From positions 1-37,886 of the forward strand of contig CAJFOH010000032.1 of assembly GCA_904395845.1 (NCBI GenBank): 37,886 nucleotides of DNA, written 5' to 3'. The DNA comes from an uncultured Lachnospiraceae bacterium. GTDB lineage: Bacteria; Bacillota; Clostridia; Lachnospirales; Lachnospiraceae. Below are positions 9,790-19,070 of this stretch, in pieces; position 1 is the first letter of the stretch, and the number at the start of each line of letters is the position of its first letter. A program made the position numbers and the translations under genes. Under the pieces are notes generated by a model. The model had not been told where the DNA came from. It did no database searches and saw only the letters and a list, made by a program, of their open reading frames with translations.

Positions 9790-11664
9790 ATGAGTATGTA
9801 TTGTATGCAATGCCAAGAAACAGCTGGAAATGTAGCTTGTACAAAGGCTGGCGTATGTGGAAAAAGTGCAGATTTAGCCAATATGCAAGATTTATTAATT
9901 TATGTAACAAAAGGATTAAGTGAAGTAACAACAAGACTTAGAAAAGAAGGAAAAACAGTTTCAAAAGAAGTAAATCATTACATTACACTTAACTTATTTA
10001 CAACCATTACAAATGCAAACTTTGATGATGAAGTATTTTTTGCAAGAGTAAAAGAAACTATTGCAATGAAGCATCAGTTAATGGAACAACTATCTGATAA
10101 GAGCAATTTATCAAAAGCTACAACTTGGGATTTCGAAGAAGGGGTAGCAGACGTTCTTGCAAAGAATAATGAAGAAACCAATGCTTTCTTAAAGGAAAAA
10201 TCAGAGTCTAGTGAAGTAGGAGTATTAGCAACCCAAAATGAAGATATTCGTTCGTTAAGAGAATTAATTACTTACGGATTAAAGGGATTATCTGCTTATT
10301 CAAAACATGCTAACGCATTAGGATATGATAAGGAAGAAATTGATGCATTTATGCAAGAAGCATTAGCAAAGTTACTTGATGATTCTTTAACCGCAGAGGA
10401 ATTAATTGCACTTACAATGGAAACAGGTAAGTTTGGTGTTGATGGTATGGCACTACTTGATACAGCTAATACTACAACCTATGGAAATCCAGAAATTACA
10501 AAGGTAAATATTGGAGTAGGAAAAAATCCTGGTATTTTAGTATCTGGTCATGACCTTGCTGATTTAGAACAATTATTAATTCAGACAGAAGGAACAGGTG
10601 TAGATGTATATACTCACTCTGAAATGCTACCAGCCCACTACTATCCAAAGTTAAAGAAATATAGCCATTTAGTAGGCAACTACGGAAATGCTTGGTGGAA
10701 ACAAAAAGAAGAATTTGAATCTTTCAATGGACCAATTTTAATGACAACAAACTGTATCATTCCTCCAAAAGTTTCTTATAAGGATAGATTATTTACAACA
10801 GGAGCAGCTGGTTTTGTAGGATGTAAGCATATTGAAGGAGAAGCTGGAAGTAAAAAAGATTTTTCTGAAATTATTGCACTTGCAAAAACTTGTGAACCAC
10901 CAACAGAAATTGAAACAGGAGAAATTGTAGGTGGATTTGCTCATGAACAAGTATTTGCACTTGCTGATACTGTAGTAGAAGCAGTAAAATCTGGAGCAAT
11001 CAAAAAGTTTGTTGTAATGGCAGGTTGTGATGGACGTCAAGCAAGTAGAAGTTATTATACAGACTTTGCAAAGGCTCTTCCAAAGGATACTGTAATTCTT
11101 ACAGCAGGTTGTGCAAAGTATAAATACAACAAGTTAGATTTAGGAGATATTGGTGGTATTCCACGAGTACTTGATGCAGGACAATGCAATGATTCTTATT
11201 CCTTAGCATTAATTGCATTAAAATTAAAAGAAGTATTTGAACTTTCTGATGTAAATGAATTACCAATTATCTACAACATTGCTTGGTATGAACAAAAGGC
11301 AGTGATCGTATTATTATCTTTATTATACTTAGGAGTGAAAGAAATCCATTTAGGACCAACATTACCAGCATTCCTTTCTCCAAATGTAGCAAAGGTTTTA
11401 GTGGAAACATTTGGAATTGGTGGAATTAGTACAGTAGAAGAAGATATGAAAATGTTTTTTAAAGAAGAAGGAAATGAAACTTCTAGCATTACAAAAGATA
11501 TGATTATTGGTGATATTTTAAAGAAAAACCCAGAAAATGCAAGAGTATTAATGGAAGCAGGTATGCATTGCCTTGGATGTCCAGCATCACAAGGGGAAAC
11601 ATTAGAAGAAGCTTGTATGGTGCATGGAATTGATGTCAATGGGTTACTTGGTAAATTAAAATAA
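9790..11664 (+). CDS. hcp: Hydroxylamine reductase (hybrid-cluster protein) with C-terminal DUF1858-like domain
   Basis: [23 protein letters not shown] cysteine cluster; [36 protein letters not shown]; extra C-term [46 protein letters not shown]. Confidence 0.95.
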   Translation: MSMYCMQCQETAGNVACTKAGVCGKSADLANMQDLLIYVTKGLSEVTTRLRKEGKTVSKEVNHYITLNLFTTITNANFDDEVFFARVKETIAMKHQLMEQLSDKSNLSKATTWDFEEGVADVLAKNNEETNAFLKEKSESSEVGVLATQNEDIRSLRELITYGLKGLSAYSKHANALGYDKEEIDAFMQEALAKLLDDSLTAEELIALTMETGKFGVDGMALLDTANTTTYGNPEITKVNIGVGKNPGILVSGHDLADLEQLLIQTEGTGVDVYTHSEMLPAHYYPKLKKYSHLVGNYGNAWWKQKEEFESFNGPILMTTNCIIPPKVSYKDRLFTTGAAGFVGCKHIEGEAGSKKDFSEIIALAKTCEPPTEIETGEIVGGFAHEQVFALADTVVEAVKSGAIKKFVVMAGCDGRQASRSYYTDFAKALPKDTVILTAGCAKYKYNKLDLGDIGGIPRVLDAGQCNDSYSLALIALKLKEVFELSDVNELPIIYNIAWYEQKAVIVLLSLLYLGVKEIHLGPTLPAFLSPNVAKVLVETFGIGGISTVEEDMKMFFKEEGNETSSITKDMIIGDILKKNPENARVLMEAGMHCLGCPASQGETLEEACMVHGIDVNGLLGKLK

Positions 11665-11670
11665 GAATAG

Positions 11671-11724
11671 AAAAGATAGTTAAATGTTCCGTGGTAATAC
11701 ACCAAACATTAGCTATCTTTTTTA
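11671..11724 (+). terminator. Intrinsic terminator downstream of hcp (potentially bidirectional)
   Basis: AAAAGATAG...AATGTT..TGGT..ACCA..AACATT..CTATCTTTTTT hairpin with T-run. Confidence 0.8.
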
Positions 11725-11756
11725 TAATAGAATAAATATAATATAATTTATTACAA

Positions 11757-11949
11757 AAAAAGAAAGCAATGAACAGACTGAGAAGGTATCTGAACATTGC
11801 TTCTTTTTTTAGAAATACAATAGGGGGGAAGTATTTCTAAATCTATTTAAGAAAGGGAGGAGAGCTAATAATTAGCTCTGTTATGAAAAAAATATTTTCA
11901 AATAGGATTTTAAATCCTAGGCAATTTTCTTTGCCTTGTTCTATTTGAT
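11757..11949 (-). ncRNA. Candidate C-rich small regulatory RNA (about 190 nt), undescribed
   Basis: Minus-strand TATAAT (11961-11956) places a TSS near 11949. Predicted RNA has a 3-way junction (11948-11898), a hairpin (11879-11861), single-stranded CUCCUCCC, a hairpin with CCCCCC loop (11838-11811) and an AAGCAAUG...CAUUGCUU terminator followed by U-run (about 11803-11755). No substantial ORF. Not experimentally supported. Confidence 0.5.
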
Positions 11950-11955
11950 GATTTT

Positions 11956-11985
11956 ATTATAGGCAGAAATCGTGAAGAAATCGTG
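11956..11985 (-). promoter_or_regulatory. Predicted promoter of the candidate sRNA: TATAAT plus 11-bp-period direct repeat at the -35 region
   Basis: Plus-strand AGAAATCGTG-a-AGAAATCGTG at 11965-11985; minus-strand TATAAT at 11961-11956; no good -35 hexamer. Confidence 0.5.
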
Positions 11986-12177
11986 TTGTTCATGTGAAAG
12001 TATTTTTAATATCTTATGAATAAATTGTGAACATAGTTTTGAACATAGTTGCAAACATATAAAATATTAAAAGGACAGAAAATTATGTTGTATTTTTTGC
12101 TATTCATTGATATATTAATAGAAACAATAGAAATTAAAAAAACATTATCAGAAATTATATAAAAAAAGAGGTATCCT

Positions 12178-13236
12178 ATGACAATGAATTTCCAATGTCC
12201 AGGGTGTGGTGCAACACTTACTTATAAAGAAGGGACAGACATTTTAAAATGTGAATATTGCGATACGGAAGTATCAATTCAAGCGTTAAAAGAGCGAGAA
12301 GAAGAGAAAACACAGGAAGAACAGTATTCTTTTGATAGACAGCAAGTAGTTAGAGAAGAAGAAGAACAAGATTTTAAAGCATTCCATTGTAGTAGTTGTG
12401 GTGCAGAGCTTCTTACCGATGAATATACAGCAGCTACATTTTGTAGTTTTTGTGGAAGTCCAGCATTGGTAGAGGAGCGACTAACAGGTGAGAAACGACC
12501 AACACTTATTATTCCATTTAAAATCAATAGGGAGCAGGCAATGGAAAAATATCGTAGTTGGACAAAAAGAGGAATATTAACACCAAAAAAATTTTCCAGT
12601 TCCCAAACATTAGAAACAATTTCAGGAATGTATGTGCCATATTGGTTATATGATTATGATGCAAATGTATCAATGGGGGCACATGGGACAAAAGTGAATG
12701 TAACAAGAAAAGGGGATACAGAGTATATTTACACAAGACACTATGATATTTATCGAAATGTAACCACGCAGTTTGATAGAGTGCCACAAGATGCGTCAGA
12801 AAAAATGGTGGATAGCATTATGGAGCAGTTAGAACCATTTCACTATGAAGATATGACTACATTTGAACTACCATATTTATCAGGTTTTTTGGCTGAAAAA
12901 TATAACTATACAGGAGAACAGTTACAGCCAAAAGTAGAAGAAAGAGTAAATCAGTTTGCAACTGATATTACAAGAAGTACCATTCAAGGTTATTCTAGTG
13001 TTGCTGTCACTTATTCCAATACAAATTTGTCAAAAATTGATATGGTGTATGCCATGTTTCCAGTTTGGACATTAAATTATACATATCGAGGAAAATTATA
13101 TACTCTTACTATGAATGGGCAAACAGGTAAGATGGTAGGAACATTACCAATCAGTCCGAAAAAAGCCTTTGCGATTTGGGGAATTGGAAGTGTGGTATGT
13201 TTTCTTTTATTACTTATAATAGGGGGAATGGTATAA
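12178..13236 (+). CDS. Zinc-ribbon membrane protein with two CxxC...CxxC ribbons and C-terminal TM helix
   Basis: FQCPGCGATLTYKEGTDILKCEYCDTEV and FHCSSCGAELLTDEYTAATFCSFCGSPALVEERL; C-term AFAIWGIGSVVCFLLLLIIGGMV. Confidence 0.75.
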   Translation: MTMNFQCPGCGATLTYKEGTDILKCEYCDTEVSIQALKEREEEKTQEEQYSFDRQQVVREEEEQDFKAFHCSSCGAELLTDEYTAATFCSFCGSPALVEERLTGEKRPTLIIPFKINREQAMEKYRSWTKRGILTPKKFSSSQTLETISGMYVPYWLYDYDANVSMGAHGTKVNVTRKGDTEYIYTRHYDIYRNVTTQFDRVPQDASEKMVDSIMEQLEPFHYEDMTTFELPYLSGFLAEKYNYTGEQLQPKVEERVNQFATDITRSTIQGYSSVAVTYSNTNLSKIDMVYAMFPVWTLNYTYRGKLYTLTMNGQTGKMVGTLPISPKKAFAIWGIGSVVCFLLLLIIGGMV

Positions 13237-14153
13237 TGGTAGAAAAAATTGTTCAATGGAAAAAACTATCTACAAAGACTATGCTATGCACAAAACTATG
13301 CATGGTACTTTCTACATGTATGTTGCTATTTGTTGTTTGTGGATTTGCAAGTGAAAGTAAATATATATATGATGAGGCAAATCTATATTCTTCCAATGAA
13401 ATAAATCAGTTGGAAAGTGAAATACAATCATTAATAGAAAATGTACAATGTGATATTAAAATAGTAACAGCTTCTTATGTAGGTGAAAATACTGACCAAT
13501 TTATTGATGAGTTCTTTTTTGAACATGATTTTGGATATGGAAGTAGTCGGCGTGGTGTAGTATTTTTTATAGATATGGATAATCGACAGTTTCGTATTTT
13601 TGATTATGATGATAATGGAGAGTTTTTCTTTTCTGATGAAGAAAGAGAACTAATTGCAGATGATATTATGGCCATGTTAGGTGCAGGTCAATATATGGAT
13701 GGGGCAATGTACTTTCTTGAACGAGTACAGTTACAAGGTGAAAGTAATGTTAGTATGGATGAAGAACAATTACAGCAGGAGTTAGAGCAAATCTATGAGC
13801 AATATGATATTGATAATAATGCAGAAGATGTAATTTCAATTTCTCTATCTTCTTCTAGTATGGAAGATATAATGATACGTTTATTAGTTGCAATGGGCGT
13901 TTCTGGTATTTTTGTAGGAATCATTGCATTTGCCACCAATGGAAAGCAAAAAGTATATGGTGGAACGTATGTAAAACAGGACTCTATGAGAATAAATCGA
14001 AAAGTAGACCGTTATACCCATACTACAGTAGTAAAAAGACAAATAGAGCAACAGAAAATGACACAACAACAAAACTCCAGTCATCATTTTGGTGGTGGAA
14101 GTTCAACCCATACTACGTCTAGTGGTGGCCGAAGTAGTGGTGGAGGATTTTAA
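13236..14153 (+). CDS. TPM-domain membrane protein with Gly/Ser-rich C-terminus
   Basis: YIYDEANLYSSNEINQLESEIQSLIENVQCDIKIVTASYVGENTDQFIDEFFFEHDFGYGSSRRGVVFFIDMDNRQFRI matches the TPM pattern; tail HHFGGGSSTHTTSSGGRSSGGGF. ATG at 13236 overlaps the upstream stop (TAATG). Confidence 0.8.
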   Translation: MVEKIVQWKKLSTKTMLCTKLCMVLSTCMLLFVVCGFASESKYIYDEANLYSSNEINQLESEIQSLIENVQCDIKIVTASYVGENTDQFIDEFFFEHDFGYGSSRRGVVFFIDMDNRQFRIFDYDDNGEFFFSDEERELIADDIMAMLGAGQYMDGAMYFLERVQLQGESNVSMDEEQLQQELEQIYEQYDIDNNAEDVISISLSSSSMEDIMIRLLVAMGVSGIFVGIIAFATNGKQKVYGGTYVKQDSMRINRKVDRYTHTTVVKRQIEQQKMTQQQNSSHHFGGGSSTHTTSSGGRSSGGGF

Positions 14154-14221
14154 CCTATCTTGACGGAAAAGAAGAATAATGGCATAATAAACAAAAAAGT
14201 TTTTTAATAAAGGAGATTACT

Positions 14222-14746
14222 ATGGAACAGAAACATCCAATCGTAACATTTGAAATGGAAAATGGAGATATTATTAAGGCTGAATTATATCCAGAAGTTG
14301 CACCAAATACAGTAAATAACTTTGTTAGCTTAGTAAACAAAGGGTTTTACAATGGATTAATTTTCCACCGTGTTATTGCTGGCTTTATGATTCAAGGTGG
14401 TGACCCAGAAGGAATAGGAATGGGTGGCCCAGGATATTCTATTAAGGGTGAATTTACACAAAATGGTTTTACAAACCAATTAAAGCACTCAGCAGGTGTA
14501 TTATCAATGGCTCGTGCCATGAACCCAAACTCAGCTGGAAGCCAATTTTTCATTATGCATAAAAATGCTCCACATTTAGATGGTGCTTATGCAGCATTTG
14601 GTAAAGTAGTAGAAGGAATGGATATTGTAGATAAAATCGCAGATGTTCGTACCGATTACAGCGATAGACCAATGGAAACACAAAGAATGAAAACAGTAAC
14701 TGTTGAAACATTTGGTGTAGAATATCCAGAACCAGAAACATGCTAA
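14222..14746 (+). CDS. Cyclophilin-type peptidyl-prolyl cis-trans isomerase
   Basis: NFVSLVNKGFYNGLIFHRVIAGFMIQGGDPEGIGMGGPGYSIKGEF and SAGSQFFIMHKNAPHLDGAYAAFGKVVEGMDIVDKI. Confidence 0.96.
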   Translation: MEQKHPIVTFEMENGDIIKAELYPEVAPNTVNNFVSLVNKGFYNGLIFHRVIAGFMIQGGDPEGIGMGGPGYSIKGEFTQNGFTNQLKHSAGVLSMARAMNPNSAGSQFFIMHKNAPHLDGAYAAFGKVVEGMDIVDKIADVRTDYSDRPMETQRMKTVTVETFGVEYPEPETC

Positions 14747-15672
14747 TTTATCATAGGTTAGAAACGGAAATGTTAATTGCAATAACAGATGAACCACAAA
14801 TAGCAAGACAATTACAAGAACAAAAACAGTCTGTTATTGGTATATTAAGCCCCAAATCAGTCACCTCGGACTGGTCTGGGGTTTCCTATTTATCAGAGGA
14901 TATTACCCTATTATCTTATGTAAGTGAAGAAAATAGGGGGTATTGTAGGGAAGTTTGTTATCGTATGTTAGGGCTACCAATGGTAATTGGGCAGTTTCAA
15001 ATAGGAGAAGATAGCTATATCATACGGGAAATGGTAGAAGATGATGTAAACCAGCTCTATCCGTTGTATGAAGAACCACATTGGAAACAGTTTTTAGAAC
15101 CACTTCACAAAGAAAAGAAAGTAGAATTGGAGAAAATCAAAGGATATATTACACATAGTTATCCTGTGTATCGTTGTGGTATTTGGTCATTGGTAAAAGG
15201 AAAGAAGAAAGAAGATATACATTCTTGTCTTTATAGTAATGAGAGGGCAACCATTGGAACATTTATCAATGAAAGTAAGAGTAGAACAATTCAAATAGGC
15301 AGAGATGGTAGTGAGAAGAACGTGGCTCAGGTAAAAGTAGCTGAAGATAGCAGGAGAAATGGTGTAGATACTATATTAGATAACAGTAGGCAAGAAGTAA
15401 TCGGAAGAATTTCCTTAGAATATAAGGAATATGGAGATTTTAATGGTTGCTTTTTAGGATATGCTCTAAAAGAGTCAGAGTGTGGAAAAGGAATTGCAAC
15501 GAGAGCTTGCAAATTAGCACTTTCTTATGGAAAAGAGGAATTGGGAGAGGAACATATTTATGCAATAATTCATAAAGATAATCATTTGTCTATCAACATG
15601 GCAAAGCGATTGGGAATGAAAATGGTTGGTAACTATGGAGAAAATGGGATTTATTGTGGGATTATTGCATAG
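14740..15672 (+). CDS. GNAT family N-acetyltransferase with N-terminal extension
   Basis: YIIREMVEDDVNQLYPLYEE, VIGRISLEY, FLGYALKESECGKGIATRACKLAL, AIIHKDNHLSINMAKRLGMKMVG. Start overlaps the PPIase stop (ATGCTAA). Confidence 0.8.
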   Translation: MLIYHRLETEMLIAITDEPQIARQLQEQKQSVIGILSPKSVTSDWSGVSYLSEDITLLSYVSEENRGYCREVCYRMLGLPMVIGQFQIGEDSYIIREMVEDDVNQLYPLYEEPHWKQFLEPLHKEKKVELEKIKGYITHSYPVYRCGIWSLVKGKKKEDIHSCLYSNERATIGTFINESKSRTIQIGRDGSEKNVAQVKVAEDSRRNGVDTILDNSRQEVIGRISLEYKEYGDFNGCFLGYALKESECGKGIATRACKLALSYGKEELGEEHIYAIIHKDNHLSINMAKRLGMKMVGNYGENGIYCGIIA

Positions 15673-15693
15673 AACAATCACAGTATAAATAAC

Positions 15694-15733
15694 AGAAGCT
15701 ATTGCAAACTTGTGTTTACAATAGCTTCTATTA
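15694..15733. terminator. Bidirectional terminator between convergent GNAT and ABC genes
   Basis: AGAAGCTATTG...CAATAGCTTCT inverted repeat (15694-15729). Confidence 0.7.
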
Positions 15734-15786
15734 TAAGGGTAATAGATAAATTTTAAATAAATTAAAATTTACAATATTGGAAAGCA

Positions 15787-16668
15787 TTATTGATGTTGTT
15801 CCAAATAATACAAATATACATCTTCTAAACCAATACCACTGGTCACAGGTTCAAATTCCTTTGGTAGATTATCCCCTACCAAACGTAATACTTGCCCTTC
15901 ACTTCTTTGATAAATATTTCCCATTCCATACTCCGTTTGGTAACGGTCAATTTCTTCTAAGGTACAAAGTTTTTCTCCTACTTTACCTTGTATAGACTCA
16001 ATTAGGTTTGTAGGAGTATCTGATGCTACAAGACATCCATTCTTCATAAGCAATACTTGATTTGCAATACATTCAATGTCTGTTACCACATGGGTTGCTA
16101 AGAGAACCAAACGATTTTGTGCAATTTTTGAAATATAATTGCGAATGTTAATCCGTTCTTTTGGGTCAAGACCTGCTGTTGGCTCATCTAAAATTAAGAT
16201 TTCTGGATTGCCAAGTAATGCTTGAGCGAGAAAAATACGTTGTTTCATTCCACCAGAAAATCCTTTCAAGCGGTCATTTCTTTTTTCATACAGCCCAACG
16301 ATATGTAACAACTCATCAATTTGCTTCTTCGCTTCTTGTTGTTTCATTCCTTTTAAAGACGCCATATAAAATAGAAAACGATTTGCCGTAAAGGATTCAT
16401 ACATTCCTTGACTTTGTGGCATATATCCTACTATTTTACGAAACTTACTACCTAATGTAAGAATATCTTTGCCATTATAAAGGATTTCCCCAGAATCCCT
16501 TTTTATAATATCTGTAATTAAATTCATAAGAGTAGATTTCCCAGCACCATTCGTTCCTAAAATCCCATAAACACCATTAGAAAATGTATAAGAAAATTGA
16601 TTTAATGCTGTCACTGTATTATATTGTTTTGTTAAATTTTTTATTGTTAATTCCATAGTCCCCTCCAT
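15787..16668 (-). CDS. ABC transporter ATP-binding protein
   Basis: GILGTNGAGKSTLMNLI (Walker A), FSGGMKQRIFLAQALLGNPEILILDEPTAGLDP (signature and Walker B), LLATHVV. Confidence 0.96.
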   Translation of the reverse strand: MEGTMELTIKNLTKQYNTVTALNQFSYTFSNGVYGILGTNGAGKSTLMNLITDIIKRDSGEILYNGKDILTLGSKFRKIVGYMPQSQGMYESFTANRFLFYMASLKGMKQQEAKKQIDELLHIVGLYEKRNDRLKGFSGGMKQRIFLAQALLGNPEILILDEPTAGLDPKERINIRNYISKIAQNRLVLLATHVVTDIECIANQVLLMKNGCLVASDTPTNLIESIQGKVGEKLCTLEEIDRYQTEYGMGNIYQRSEGQVLRLVGDNLPKEFEPVTSGIGLEDVYLYYLEQHQ

Positions 16669-19070
16669 TGTTTTAAGATAGATAGTAATCTATTTTTTGG
16701 TTGTTCTTTGTAATTCCAATAGTAATAGCTAATAATAAGACCTATGATTGCAAGTAGACAATATAAGAGAAATATTCCAAAGGAAACATAGTTTGTCCAT
16801 ATCCCTGCATACTTAACTTGAAATATCAGATTAAAATGGTCAAAGAAAGAGATACCAAACAAGGAAAAAGCAGTTGGTAAAAATACAATTCCAAGGGACA
16901 AGACCATACTTCCAATAGCACCTTGGCATAAAGTAGAGGAAAAGATAACAATACTAGCTACAACAAAAGCGAGGAGAAGATGGCTAACCCCTCTTATGAG
17001 CAAGGCACTTTGTATAGAATAAGAAAATATACTATGTTGTAATACTTCTAAACTATATACAGATGCCGACAAAGAAGTAGGTACTCCATATTTATTATAA
17101 AATAGAAATATTTGTGTTATTGTAAATAGAGTCCATAAAAGAAATGTAAGGAGAAATACTACATTTCTTTTTACTTTCCACAAATGATAACGCCCTTTAG
17201 GAGTAAGAAATAGGCTAGGCTTCATATTGGTTTTATATTCATAGCATATGGTGGAAGATAGTAGTAAAATAAGAATAACAAATTCCATGGTGTAGAGTTT
17301 TGTGTTATCATTCATACCAATTTCACCAAAAATAACATGATAAGGATAGGGATTGACTAATTCTAGTTTTAAATGGCTTGGCAGTTGCTCCAAACGATTT
17401 AAATCAGAAAGTAGAAGTTGTGTTGCTTGCATATTTGCTTCTAATCCTCTTAGACTATCTTCCATGTCATAATTAGAATGGAGTGAATTACTGTATTTTT
17501 GCAATTCTTTATACTGAATTTGCTCTCGTTCTTGTTTAAGTAACAGTTCATTTTTTATTATAGTTCTATCTACACCTTCATAGGAGGTGTAAAGTTTTTC
17601 TGCCAAATATTCATAGTTATCCATTTCATTAGTTGGAAGACTCATATTAGGAAGAACCCATATAAAAAGTATAATAAAAATCCATAAACCTTTTTGAGAA
17701 ACTAAAATTTTATAAAACTCCATAGAATATAGATTTGTACCAAGTACAAGTTTATTTCTACATAATGGTTTGACAATATATTTGTCTAAAAAAGAAAGAA
17801 TTTTGTTTCTACCAAAAGGATAGCATACACAATTTAAGTAACTATTTATTGCTAGAAATAAGAAAAATAGTAATGCAATGGTAAATAATATAATATGCCA
17901 TTCACCAATGGGAACTTGAAAAATATTTAAGTTTACATATCGAAAGAATACAGTTTTTAAGGATAGTAATGTTACTAGATTAATGGTACGAAAAATTGAT
18001 AATATGCTGTTTCCCTTGATTGTTGCAAAAAGCCCATATTCTATTGCCATTACTACACAGCTAAGACCTATGCCAATGGAAATGGATTGACTCCAATGAA
18101 AAATACTCCAAAGGACAAGACCTAAAATAAATGCAATAAAAACTTGTAATATCAGATACCATAAAAGAAACTGATAAGTAGTTAATGGCATAGGAAATGG
18201 TTGGAACTCTGGAATTGATTGAATGTATCGATTCCATTCCAATAGGTTTCCATAGAAAACATAGGAACAAATAATTTTTACTCCATAAGTAGATAGGACT
18301 ACAAGAATACTACATAGAAAAAGAGCAAAAAAACGATAGCATGTTATGGTCCATCGCCCATTTTTCGTTCCAAAAATAAGTGGTTCTAAACCATTTGTTT
18401 TTGCTTCAAGCAACACAATAGAAACAATGACCATAAGTAGTATGAAAAAAATGCTACTACTATTATCATTTATAATGGATAAAACAAAGCGATTTTGTCC
18501 TATGGAAAGTTCTATATTTTTTACAGCTTCAAAATCTTGTTTTGTCTTTAGAATATTTTTGTAGGAGAAGCTATTCTCATTGGAAAAAATAGGTAGGTTT
18601 TGATAGGTGTTCGCTCGTTGTTCTATTTGTATTAGGTAGTCTTTGTAGCCTAAAAGGTAAGAAAGTTGTTGTTCCCATTCCAGAAGAACCTGATATTCCA
18701 TTTTCTTTTGTTCCATCAAATGAGTATCATTAGCAATGGACGTTACATAATCATCAATGGTTGGATATTGTTTTTTGTATTCTTCTAATAGTTCAGGATA
18801 AAACGGGCTATCTTTCATATGATAAAGTAAAATAGCTTGTTGGAACAACATCGCTTCCTCTTTTTTTGTAGCAATTAGTTGCTGTTTTTCTGGCAAAGAA
18901 TGTACACTTAACTCATCATACGTTTGTTGAAATGTAGATTGATAAAAGGAAATATCTCCATTGGTGTGTTCTTGCTCTTGTATTACAAATGTAAAAATTT
19001 GAAAACATATAACAAGAAGGATTCCAACCAGAAACTTTTTATGAAACAATATACGCTTGATTTCTTCCAT
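16647..19070 (-). CDS. ABC-2-like permease, internally duplicated (807 aa)
   Basis: Many hydrophobic segments; overlaps the ATPase gene; two halves each with a TM, a large polar loop, a TM and a KTN...(T)xKGR motif. Confidence 0.75.
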   Translation of the reverse strand: MEEIKRILFHKKFLVGILLVICFQIFTFVIQEQEHTNGDISFYQSTFQQTYDELSVHSLPEKQQLIATKKEEAMLFQQAILLYHMKDSPFYPELLEEYKKQYPTIDDYVTSIANDTHLMEQKKMEYQVLLEWEQQLSYLLGYKDYLIQIEQRANTYQNLPIFSNENSFSYKNILKTKQDFEAVKNIELSIGQNRFVLSIINDNSSSIFFILLMVIVSIVLLEAKTNGLEPLIFGTKNGRWTITCYRFFALFLCSILVVLSTYGVKIICSYVFYGNLLEWNRYIQSIPEFQPFPMPLTTYQFLLWYLILQVFIAFILGLVLWSIFHWSQSISIGIGLSCVVMAIEYGLFATIKGNSILSIFRTINLVTLLSLKTVFFRYVNLNIFQVPIGEWHIILFTIALLFFLFLAINSYLNCVCYPFGRNKILSFLDKYIVKPLCRNKLVLGTNLYSMEFYKILVSQKGLWIFIILFIWVLPNMSLPTNEMDNYEYLAEKLYTSYEGVDRTIIKNELLLKQEREQIQYKELQKYSNSLHSNYDMEDSLRGLEANMQATQLLLSDLNRLEQLPSHLKLELVNPYPYHVIFGEIGMNDNTKLYTMEFVILILLLSSTICYEYKTNMKPSLFLTPKGRYHLWKVKRNVVFLLTFLLWTLFTITQIFLFYNKYGVPTSLSASVYSLEVLQHSIFSYSIQSALLIRGVSHLLLAFVVASIVIFSSTLCQGAIGSMVLSLGIVFLPTAFSLFGISFFDHFNLIFQVKYAGIWTNYVSFGIFLLYCLLAIIGLIISYYYWNYKEQPKNRLLSILKQWRGLWN

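Noticed and set aside
11883-11948. Plus-strand 21-codon ORF MKKIFSNRILNPRQFSLPCSI with a GGGAGG 22 nt upstream, separated by a perfect hairpin
   Set aside because: SD spacing is too long without special pleading, and the same bases are better explained by the three-way junction of the minus-strand RNA.
11755-11955. The same structured region read as a plus-strand RNA with G-rich (AGGGGGG, GGGAGG) CsrA-like motifs
   Set aside because: No convincing plus-strand promoter and no terminator at its 3' end; the minus-strand reading has TATAAT, a matching 5' helix and a terminator.
12028-12060. Direct repeats as a CRISPR-like array
   Set aside because: Units are about 11-12 bp, contiguous and only two to three copies, without spacers; more like protein-binding sites.
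15845-15860. GGTTCAAATTCC resembling a tRNA T-loop
   Set aside because: Lies within the ABC ATPase CDS with no cloverleaf or acceptor pairing around it.
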